Of a DNA stretch of 64,000 bases, positions 1 to 12,100 are shown piece after piece. Under the pieces are notes generated by a model. That model saw only the letters and a list, made by a program, of their open reading frames with translations. It was not told where the DNA came from and ran no database searches. How positions within the stretch are numbered: the stretch's first letter is position 1; each line of letters opens with the position of its first letter. This DNA is from Notospermus geniculatus (Eukaryota > Nemertea > Pilidiophora > Heteronemertea > Lineidae), in assembly GCA_002633025.1 (NCBI GenBank), contig NMRB01000127.1, positions 157,097 to 221,096 on the forward strand, in the 5' to 3' direction. A program made the position numbers and the translations under genes.

Positions 1-46
1 ATGCTTCGCGCACGTGGTGTTCCAAAGGGTGTGGCCAGTCTACCGA

Positions 47-54
47 TGACGTCA
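47..54. promoter_or_regulatory. Perfect CRE palindrome upstream of the MYO1D start
   Basis: TGACGTCA, the full CREB/ATF site, lies about 120 bp before the chosen myosin start codon, in presumptive 5' UTR or core promoter. Only the sequence match is seen; function is inferred. Because the upstream frame is open, it could also be coding or transcribed leader. Confidence 0.35.
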
Positions 55-174
55 TCAGTACCGGTCTACTCCCGCTCGCCCTCCTCTCCATTCATCGATG
101 AAGGGTCAAGTTGCGTCCCGACCGCAACATGGCAAGGCAGTTTGAGTGAAAGTTTCACGATAAAAAGCCGGATT

Positions 175-3100
175 ATGGCTGCAATTCACGAAGGAAGGGA
201 ATTTGGTATCGGAGACTTCGTTCTTCTTGAATCCCTTAACCTCGATTCATTCACTGACAATCTAACTCTGAGGTAATTATCAAGAAATCTGCATTGGTGA
301 TTAGAAGACTGTTGTTGTTTGTTTTGACGTTTCACACTTCTTCGACTTCAGTGCACTGTGCTGCTGCTGTCACTGCACTGCATGCACATCAGCACATATT
401 CGTGGTCTGGTGGTCGAGTGGTCTAACACGCTGGACTTTCAATGCTAACAGGGTCAGTGCATGGGTTCGATCCTCGGCCAGGACATGTATGAGAAAAGCT
501 GTGAAAAAAAAGTTGTGAACCAAGTAAAGTAGGACCTACTTAGGCCAGGGTCTGTCGAGTGAGGCTGTGAAAGCCGTGGTCCCAGGGCAAGTAAAAGACC
601 CCACACAGTCACAGGTGGACAGTAGCCTGTCGTGGACTCCACTCCATAGTATAAGCTTAAGATCCAAAAGGGTGTATGAAGCTTCCAAATGAAACAACAG
701 CGATATTGTAGGCGAGTCGAGTGGGCTGGTAGGCCAATGCACTAGGAGTAGGTAGGCCTATGCCAACACACTTACTCACAGATAGACAGCGTTTGTCATT
801 ATCCTCCTCATCATATTTACAACAGAGATTGTTGACCAAATTTTGACTTGGCTCTTTTCCGCTCGTTCGTTGTCATTCCGTGGCGTTGGTGGCATTATTG
901 CACACCGCCAGCCATGGTCATCATCATTCACTGGTCCTTTGTCTTGCCTTTAGTTGATTGTTGTTTAAAGTCTCGTCTAAAACGCCAGGTATGAGGTAGG
1001 CCTACAGGGACTTGACTTGGGAGTTTGATCCATCAAACTCAAGGGAATTTGTTCTGTCAAGCCTGAAATCATTTGTCACAAAGGACTACCCATTATTTTT
1101 ATCTTGTAAAAGAGAATCGCCCCATTTTTTGATAACACACTATCCTGTATCCCTTACTTGACAAGTTATCTTTATATTTGGCATTGGCTAAAAAAGAGTT
1201 GATTCTGAAGTACGCGCCACAACATACAGATAATCCTAAAAATAAATGTGGACAGTATGTGGATGAATCAGCAAATGGGTGTGTATGATCTGTTTTCTGT
1301 GTCATTTAGGCCTTATCTAGGCCTACAAGAAGTTGCGACAGTGTCACAATGCTTGATTAAACCATCCTGATACGCAGTAATTGTTTTCCACATGACATGG
1401 CATGCAAGGAGGAAGTTGTTGAAAGATCATGAGCTTTGTGAAATCTGAACTCCCATTGGACATTTGGCTTTAGGACAAATATGTACATGAAATCATATGG
1501 CAGTTACTGTTACTAAGGGATCGTCTCCAAATTGTTTTCGTTTCAAAATCGTTTGAAATTTTTGTAGTCCAACGAAACTGAAGTGATTTTCCAACGATTT
1601 TCAAAACGGATTTGAAACGAATTCTCCCCAAACGAAAAGTATCCGCAATGAAGAGCAACGTTTATCTGCCCAACGAAAAGCAAACGTTTCGATCATGAAA
1701 TAAATTTATTTTCATTTTCAACTTCTGAGGTCATAAGCACTTGACTTCTGAGGTCGATCGATTGGAATGAATTCATCATGATCTGTTTTGAATTACCATC
1801 ATCTATGTAATCATTTCGAACATGTACTTTGTGCATTCAAGCACCCAGCCAAAGTTGGATGTTTCGATCATACTAAATTGATGTAGGCCTAGGCCTCTAT
1901 GTTCCGTCGACCCATCCTCCTCGGTCGCCAGATTCGGCAAACGTTTGGAACAAACCGTTTGTGAAGTTCGTGTCAACGATTTACACCCAAACGTTTGGAG
2001 CGAGGGGAAGAAAATGTTTCAACTTCGTTTCATACCATCCAAACGTTTGTCTCGCTGGAGAAACGTTTCTCATGACAAAAATATCAAACGAAATTGCAAC
2101 GAAAATGTGTGCTATGCCAAACTTTTTTCNAAATGTTGATGCAGTGATCAGTTTATCCCATTCAAATGTGCTTCACGGGCAGTTGTACACTGTAGAGAGT
2201 CGCGACGTCACGGGATTGCGCATGTCGCGAGTGACGTCGATGTCGCTGAAAGTTGGTATTAGAGAGTTTCTGCTATCCCGTATCCGAGATCGAGATCGGG
2301 ATAGCGCAGCGTCGCGTCATCAAAAAATGACGTGACGTCATCGTTGTTTGCGTAAACTTCGTCGATCCTGTTGTCGCGTTCCGAGATAAATCGGCTGTAC
2401 ATGTATCTCGTAAATGTCAAACGGCATAGAGTTTACTTCAATTTCACTTCCTTAACCTCTTCAAACTTGAGAATGATGCTGCCAGACATCGAATTCAGTA
2501 TGTAGATCCTGTACAAATTATAAGGCCATATAAAATTAATAAATAGATTCTCATCACCTCCCGCCCCGATTTTTGCCTCCGTCCCAATTTTTTTTTATAT
2601 TTTATATTTCTTCCAAAACTGTGTTTTTTCTCCATTTTTGATCATCTGCTTTCACAAGGATCATCAATATTGATTGTGTGTGCCACTTGTGAACAGCAGG
2701 CAGTACTAATAGTTGCTTCCTTTTTCTCTATGCATGCAGCCTCCAGTCAGGTTTTGCAGGCAGGCCTTGGCCCCGCCATGGAAGCATGTGGAAACTGTTC
2801 TAATTCATGTATAAAAAAATATAAAATATAAAATATAAATTCGCCTCCCTGCCAAATTTTTGAAATCCTAGTGATGAGAATCTATTTATTAATTTTATAT
2901 GGCCTAACTCCTTTAAGATCCAAAAGGGTGTATGAAGCTTCCAAATGAAACAACAGCGATATTGTAGGCGAGTCGAGTGGGCTGGTAGGCCAATGCACTA
3001 GGAGTAGGTAGGCCTATGCCAACTCAGTACTACAATGTCAATACACTTACTCACAGATAGACAGCGTTTGTCATTATCCTCCTCATCATACGTATTTATT

Positions 3101-6100
3101 TCAGAGATTGTTGACCAAATTTTGACTTTGCTCTTTTCCGCTCGTTCGTTGTCATTCCGTGGCGTTGGTGGCATTATTGCACACCGCCAGCCATGGTCAT
3201 CATCATTCACTGGTCCTTTGTCTTGCCTTTAGTTGATTGTTGTTTAATGTCTCGTCTAAAACGCCAGGGAATTTGTTCTGTCAAGCCTGAAATCATTTGT
3301 CACAAAGGACTACCCATTATTTTTATCTTGTAAAAGAGAATCGCCCCATTTTTTGATACCACAGTATCCTGTATCCCTTACTTGACAAGTTATCTTTATA
3401 TTTGGCATTGGCTAAAAAAGAGTTGATTCTGAAGTACGCGCCACAACATACAGATAATCCTAAAAATAAATGTGGACAGTATGTGGATGAATCAGCAAAT
3501 GGGTGTGTATGATCTGTTTTCTGTGTCATTTAGGCCTTATCTAAGCCCACAAGAAGTTGCGACTATGTCACAATGCTTGATTAAATCATCCTGATAATTG
3601 TTTTCCACATGACATGGCATGCAAGGAGGAAGTTGTTGAAAGATCATGAGCTTTGTGAAATCTGAATTCCCATTGGACATTTGGCTTTAGGACGAATATG
3701 TACATGAAATGATATGGCAGTTACTGTTACTAACTTTGTTAGCTTTTAGATTTTGTTTACATTCATGAAAAAGCAGGCAAGAAAAAAAGAATTTTCCAAA
3801 ACTTTCAACAAGTACTCTTGGTCCATGGAGAGTTGTACTTATCATGTTCATTTGTATCTCTTGACTTGGTTTCGCTTCCAAGATGGTCTTCCTGTGTTGG
3901 ATTGGCACTTTAATTTCATCATTCATTGATGAGCTGGCAGCAACCTACTTCCTGACATGGAAAATTACGTACTTTTAACTATCATCATCATGGGTACGTT
4001 GAAATGGAGAATCTCAATTGACCCTTACCGCTGTACATGTACAGAGTGTCTGCATTTTCATTCAGTTGCTGTTATACAATCAACTGCTATCTCAGCTACC
4101 CTGTGAATTTCATAACAGTTCATTAACCGCATTTTCATTTCCTCACTATGTGTCCACTTTTCTTGTTTTCCCAATAAATGAAACATCATTGTCCTAAAAA
4201 CATAGCATACAATCATTTTGATGGGGCCATCAGGACAGCTATACCAACATAACATAGTGTAAACACTGCCAGAGTGCCTGATATAATGGAACATGAAAGG
4301 GATGCATGGTGATTGAGAGTTAAACAAATGGCAGAAACAGAGTGGGCAGACAATAAAGTGGAATTTATTGAGCAGGTTCTAATCGGTTCCATTTAATATT
4401 TTCAGATTCCAAAAAGGTCGTATCTACACATATATCGGCGAGGTGGTTGTATCAGTGAACCCGTACCGTCAGGTTGACATCTATGGCAATGATTATATTG
4501 AGGAATATAGAGGGCGTGAGATATATGAGCGGCCGCCACATATCTTCGCCCTCGTTGATGCAGCATACAAGACGATGAAGCGACGATCCAAGGATACGTG
4601 TATTGTCATATCTGGTGAGAGAACTGAAACTTGTCGCCGCCACAATAGTTTAACAAAGACTACCTGAGAGTCGCACATGATATGACAAGTTCCACTTGCA
4701 AAATAAAGTTGGTAACTTGATCATTAAAAATCAATTATCTCGATGCTTAACCTCATTTTGGTGTCCTAAAGTGGCTGGAGAGCATTTCCGCTCCCCTTTC
4801 AGTCACTTCAGTCACATGAATTGATGCAATTGCAAGTCAATTTTCAAACAACACACAAGCTGTGTGTGTGGTCAATCTACCCATAAGCTCTGTAAAAAAC
4901 ATGTTCTACCAAGAAAGTCCTATAGGGAGAATGCTTCCTTTCCAAAGGAGAAAAAATGGGATAGTTACATGTACTTTTTACATGTACTATCCCAAGCTTG
5001 TACTGAATGGGTTATGAACAATAAATTTGTATCCAAATAATCAGGAGTTTCTATGGTGATTAATTTCTAGGTGAAAGTGGTTCTGGTAAAACAGAGGCAT
5101 CAAAGATTGTGATGAGGTATATTGCTGCAGTAACAAATATCCATCAGCAAAAGGAAGTGGAAAGGTACGACTCATGGTTGAAAAATTGCTCTATTATTAG
5201 TCTTCATAAAGATATTCTTATTGCAACTTTAAGGTTTTCACTCAGTGAAATTGTCAGTGCTCATCAAAACTCCATTGGGTTTTGCCTGCTGTGTTCATTT
5301 CATTCTCCGTATTCAGTTTCATTCTGTGCCATGTTTGAAAAATTGATCCACGCGTGTTCATTACGACTGAAAGCTGCTGCTGTGATCACCCATTAAAAAG
5401 TTATGTTACTCATTGAATAGTAATCTCAGTCACAGAATCAATAAACTATGTATGAGAATGTGTATGCATTCTCTCTGCAACAGTGGTGAGAGTCCTTGTT
5501 ATTCATGTTTGGCTGAACTCAAGTCGGCACTGAAAAAGGTCAGGATGTCCTCATCGTTGCATACAACCATGATGAATGAACACAATACAGTCATCGATGG
5601 TAAACAATGACTTATCAAACAATGGTCAGTGTTCTCCACTGTCCATTATGGCTCGGTGGGCTGCCATCCTGAAAACATGCCATGCAGTAGCATTTCTAAC
5701 TTGGGTTGTGGGATAGCACAGTGGAAACATCAGGGAAACATTCAGGGCTGTCACCAATAAGGTTGTGGGCTCGATCCCCAGGTGTGCCAGTGGCATTATG
5801 TGAAAGAGAAGGCGATCTTTCTGCAACATCATAGGTTATCTCGTCCAGCTGGTTTCCTCTTACATTATGTCCTACACTGTCTGGTCCAGTCTCTTTTCAA
5901 AGATGGTAACCAATGTTGATTATCAAAGTGTGTTTTTCCAGAGTGAAAAATGTTCTGATTCAGTCCAATTGTATCCTCGAAGCCTTCGGGAATGCAAAGA
6001 CCAACAGAAATGACAACTCCAGTAGATTCGGCAAATACATGGACGTGGATTTTGACTTCAAGGGAGATCCCATCGGTGGCAATATTAATAATTATCTCCT

Positions 6101-9100
6101 TGAAAAGGTTGGTAATCTTGTAAACTGGTTTGCCATCCAGTGCCATCTGGTGTGCCATCCAGTCGAGCAGTGAAGCCTTGTTCTGTTCCAAGATCTTTTC
6201 TTGATCAAACAAATCATTGCTCATTGCTATAGCTTTAAGCCCATGTCACACTCTCCCGAAGTTGACACCCGATGGCCATACGAATTAATGGAAACTTTTG
6301 GAAATCTTACTGATAAGTGCCAGCCTGAAGAAGACCCCTGTTGGGATCGGAAATTTGCAAGATTCTGGAAGTTGACTTCGGGGCCATATTCACGCAAAAT
6401 TCAAAATTCCATATTCGTGTGGCCATCGGGTGTCTAACTTCGGGACAGTGTGACACGGGCATTACCATATACATATGTATGAAGATGGGGGGGGGGGGGG
6501 NGTTCAGGTTTGTGGTGAATGCTGTTGTCCCTTAATGTTTGCAAGGTTGCCACAAGTGAGAGGTTGTATGTTCAGATCCCACAAAGTAGAATTGCCGACA
6601 GGATTCCATGGTAATCTTGCTGTAGCTTTGACAATGTCCCAACAAATCCGTTGTATATGCTATTGATGCTGTATCGTTCCTAGTTGAGCTCTCTGTTTTA
6701 TCTGTATTCCAGTCAAGAGTGGTGCATCATCAGCCTGGAGAGAGAAACTTCCATTCCTTCTATCAGGTAGGATCCGATATCAGTCCCTGAACAAGCTTTG
6801 AATGCCTTGTTATCTTTGAAGTTATCCTGTATCTTGAATGAATCGTCTGGTCACTTTTTTTTTTCTTTTTTTTTATTAGGTTTTTACTTTGTGTAAGGTG
6901 CCCTTGAGCACATCCGTGATAAAGGCACCTAAAAATATTGTAATAATAATAATAATAAAGTCACTGTCAATCCTCCCCAGGGCGAACCCTGCCTGTTTCC
7001 TTCTTGTGAACACTTTAAGTAAATCACTTTCTATTGATTGTGCCTAAAATAAACCTCCTTTATTTCAGCTCATTGCTGGTGCTGCTGACAACAAGTTACA
7101 AGAACTCCACCTGTCCCGGGACCCTTCCATTTATGAGTATCTCAACCAGGGCGGCGATTCCAAAGTGCCATCTATAAGTGACAAGAAAGACTACAGACAA
7201 GTCATGGATGCCATGAAAACGATAGGGTTTGCATTCAAAAGTGCTGAGTCGATCTGGCGGATAGTGGCAGCTATCGCACACATGGTTGGTATAGACATCA
7301 CTTTCTCCTGTGGAAACCTTTGCTTCGATGGTTAAAGTCTTTGACCCCTTGTGATATCGTTTCACTTTCAGGGCAACATGACCTTCCAAGCAGACGCTGA
7401 ACACACGGACCATGCTGCTGTGGCGGATAAAGACATCCTGACGATTGTGTCCTCCCTGTTTGCCGTAGACGAGGAACTCCTGGCCAAGGCGTTGTGTTCA
7501 CGAACCGTGGCAGCTCGCGGCGAAGTCATGCAGAAGTGGTTTACATTAGAGGAGGCTGCGTACGCGAAGGATGCATTTGCCAAGGTACGACTCATAATGG
7601 AAATGGCTGTATCTGTGAATTCACATTGGCGAACAGTATCATCTGCTGGCTCCCGTGAACTTGATAGAAGCTATACTTGGCTTATTTTCATCTCCTTTCT
7701 TCTAGGCGACTTACGACAGATTGTTTTCTTGGATCGTGGCGCGGATCAACCAGTTGATTGAAGTGAAAGGAGACAAAATTCGCCACGGAAAGAACACTGT
7801 GATTGGGGTGCTGGACATTTATGGATTTGAGATATTCAATAATAATAGGTAAGTATTGAGGCTAAAACGTGGCATACAGACTATGGTTCACAGGTCACAG
7901 GACCTGTTCATTCCCCAGAGTGAACCCCAGATGGTCAAGTGACTGACAGCACTCAAGTCACTGCCCAAGCTTCTTGTGTTAGCTGTCCAGTTTCATTCAA
8001 GAGTGGCTGAGCCATCAGAGGAAAGCATGAAGTGTCTGCAGACCTCCCCTCGAAGTCTTGCCCTCATCAAACTGTGCTTTCCTCTTCAGTTTCGAGCAGT
8101 TCTGCATCAACTATTGTAACGAGAAGCTGCAGCAGCTGTTTATCGAGTTGGTGCTGAAACAGGAACAAGATGAATACCAGAAAGAGGGGATTGCCTGGCA
8201 ACACGTGAGTATTTGAATATCTGGTTGCCAGGGTGGAGTAGAAACCCCTCTCACCGCTGAGATTCTGGGTTCAATCCCAGTCTGTTCAATCATCATATGC
8301 TAGAGCAGGAAACTCTCTTTCACGGCATGGTTTTTCCAGGTATTCTGGTTACCTCCTGCTGTACACTAGTTTCTGAGATAATGGGCCGTATTCAAAAAGG
8401 GTGTCACTTCGTCAAATGCATGGTGGAAGTCTGTGCATTTAGTGAAGTTACATGCGTCTAAAGGCTTAATCGCGCGATGATCACCCTTTTTGAATATGGT
8501 CCAATGTGTCTATTTTCAGGTTGAGTACTTCGACAATAAGGTCATCTGCGCGTTAGTGGAACAACCGCATAAGGGGATCTTAGCGATTCTTGACGAGGCT
8601 TGTCTTAATGTGGGGAAGGTCACAGATGAGGTAGGCATCAATGGGATGTGAATTCAAGATAAAGGTCTGTGCTGGTCTGGCAATAGTGTCTGTCCGATTC
8701 CAGAGATGGTGGGTTCGAATCCCACAAGAACTGCTCATGACAAGAGCCATAGCAGCTTTCCCTCATACATGTAATGTTAAATGCTACTCTTTGGTGACAT
8801 TCTTGTTCATGTTGAATGCCCGAGGGACCAAGTGCTAACTAAAGACTAAGTCATCTTCGAATTAGAATTCAAGTTAGTCAAAGTTTTGCTGTGTTCAACT
8901 CTGCATTCTTTATCGTTGCAGATGTTCTTGGAGGCAATGAATCAGAAGTTGGGGAAACATCAACATTATACAAGCAGAGGAGTGAGTTATAAAACTCGGC
9001 TGACTGAGCAGCTTGAGGAACACATCTGCGGAATTACCAAATGTAGCATATAGACAAATCCCTAATTGATACAAACGAGAAAGATCTGCACATTTCTGCT

Positions 9101-12100
9101 GAAATCGCAAACACAACCTCGGTCTGAAACTGAATGACGTGACGCAGAGAACCCCACGACAGTGACTTCGACGATGTTGCGTCGGAGTCCACCATTGCAG
9201 AATCATGGATTGCGTCATGTCAGCTGGTTTCAGATTGAGGTTGTGTTTGCAATTTCGGCGGAAATGCGCAGATCTGCGAATTCGAGAGTCATCTATAACT
9301 TGTCACATGCTGTGATCTGAATCTGTAGAATGCAATGTCAGTGTCAGGCCAAGGGGCAGTGTTTGTGGACGACGGATTGAGTCACACTCCTGTCACCTGC
9401 ATCCTGCATCTCCTGTAGTGTCCAAGATGAAAACTTATAGCCTTGTTCTCTTCTCCCTCTTACAGCTGGTCCCTCTAGACAAGACCCTAGTCCACGGCCG
9501 GGACTTCCGTATCTTGCATTATGCCGGTGACGTCACGTACAGTGTTGAAGGGTTCATAGACAAAAACAAGGACTTACTCTATCAAGATTTCAAGAGATTA
9601 CTCTTCAATAGGTATGGCTTGTAAACAGATCCATTTCACTCCCTCAGCTGAGTAAAGACAGAGCAGAGACTGGCTTGTAAACAGATCCATTTGACTCCCT
9701 CAGCTGAGTAAAGACTGAACAGGGACTAATGTCATTCAAGTTGGCATGTATCGAGTGGTCACGTGGTTTTCTATCATTTCTGTCAATGTTCTTCCAGAAG
9801 TTCCCAACAACATTACATGTACATGTACATATAAAACGAATGAAATGCTCGAACTCTTTCTAAACCATGTTTCTAACCATTGGTCTCAATCTTTCCCTCC
9901 AGCTCAGACAGCCTGGTCGCAAAGATGTGGATGGATGGAGCTCAGGATGTCACTGAGGTACGATGATTAATTTCTCAGTGCACAGATCTATGAGTAGAAA
10001 TTTGCCTGTGAGTTACACAACTAATAGGGCTACTGGTACAGCTGTCAGACTGGCGCAGTGCAAACATTGGTGCTTGTCACCACGGAAGTGCCGTGTTCAA
10101 TCCCCAGTGCTTGCCAGATTGGGAGGTGTCCTGATTACAGAGACTGTCAATTTGATAAGAAATACTACTTGATGGAGAATTCACTCAGTGGTGAGTGCTG
10201 GTGAGGATGCCATATGCAGGCGGTCACGGGTTCGAATCCCATAAGGACTACTCACTAAGTATGACAAAACCGATGCTCAGCATTCTGTCATAACCTTCAA
10301 CCTAGGCCTGAACTTCAGTATCCTCAGTGGCGAGGTGTCTTCCTCAGAGATGTCTGCTAGTGAGGTTCCACTCTAGTTACGGTACTCTAGCCCATTTCAT
10401 TTACAGGTGACAAAGCGCCCCCTGACAGCAGGTACAAGCTTTAAGAACTCAATCATTGCTCTTGTGGACAACCTGGCTATGAAGGTAGGCTCCTATGAAC
10501 TGTGTACAGATTCTCAGGCATGTTGGTGGAACACAGTGTATCTATCAGGCCAAATCCCTGGCCCTAAGGCTGACTTTACATCGGATGACATGCGGCAGGA
10601 ACACACAGGCGAACAAAGGTTTCATGGGGATGAATCCTTTGTGAAGCCATTGTTCCCCCTGCATGTTCTTGTCGCGTGTCAGCCAATGTAAAGTCAGCCT
10701 AACTTTGAAATTCCATCTGATATTGCAAAGAACTAAAGTTTATCACTTCAGTAGAAAATCCGCCAAAGAACTGAACGTGTATGGGGTGTTTTTTTCAGGA
10801 ACCTTTCTACGTCCGTTGCATCAAACCAAATGAGGAGAAATCTCCATTATTGTTCAACAGAGAGAGGGTCCAGCATCAGGTGATGTACCTGGGGCTACTG
10901 GAAAACGTACGAGTCAGAAGAGCTGGCTTTGCGTATCGTGTGTCGTACAAGCGTTTCTTACAGAGGTATGTGGAGTAAAAGCTGATATGAATCTCAAATC
11001 TGGCGCTTATTGTGCTGATGGAGTTACTGTAACTGAGGGTGATGGGTGTTCATCTCGTGAACCATTCCTTTGAGGTTACCACTACTATAAGCAGATTATT
11101 TGGGGAGTTGTTGCCGTTGGGCCTACTTGAGTTTATTGCTTGGAGAATTAACCCTCAGTGTCCTACTTCAGATACAAATGCATTTCCCAGTACACATGGC
11201 CAAACTACCGTGGCTGTGACAAAGATGGTGTGCAAACGATTATGGACGAACGAGGCTTCACGAATGATGTCCAGTATGGCCGCAGTAAAGTGTTCATTCG
11301 GTCTCCGAGGACGATTTTCATGTTGGAGGAGGAGAGAACGAAAATGATTCCAGGCATTGCAGTCTTTTTACAGAAGGTATATTGCATTGTTTGAGTCTAT
11401 TCTAGAGTTTCAGATTGTAAAGTTCCACTTGAAAAAGACCCCGGTTGGGGTCGAAAATTCGTGAATTCTGGAGATTGACTTCTTGCTTATTATCATTTTG
11501 TGTGTCAATTTTGTGCTATTCTGTATCTTGGGTTTGGTACAAAACCAGTGTTCCCTGCCACTCTTCACTCTTGCATTCAGAGAAAGTAGTAAGCTGACTG
11601 ACTGGATTTGGGTTTTGTTAAGTTCCTAATTTCACTTCCAGATGGCCCGAGGCCTCATTGCTCGTGTGCGGGTAAAGAAAATGGTGGCCTTGCTCAAAGT
11701 GATGGGTGCATACCGAAGGTACAAGATGAGACAGTATGTCAAGAGTCTCATCAGCACATTCCAGTAAGTTTAAATTATCCTCTCAGAGTGAAGAGGCTTG
11801 CCCAAGAATGCTTAGCATAATTCAAACACTTTGGCGAATCAAACGTGGCACCTCTTGCTTCCTGGTTGAGATTTTCTCATCCAGATCAAAGAATCAGACG
11901 ATAAACACACATTTCTCCGTGAAGACCAGGGACAAATGCTCCTGGTTCGTGCAATGTCTAGCACATTTTTAAACAGAATATGATCAAATTCTATAAAACG
12001 AAACTACATGTATTAGTCACTATGTCGTGCTTTCTATTTCAGTGGCGTTGAATACATGGCCGATTTCGGTAAAAGTATCACGTGGCCTCAACCACCCCAG

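Noticed and set aside
404-484. A genuine tRNA gene
   Set aside because: The acceptor stem does not pair properly and the sequence continues into a SINE body seen elsewhere; called a SINE head instead. The same applies to the heads near 8700, 24690, 26900 and 50560.
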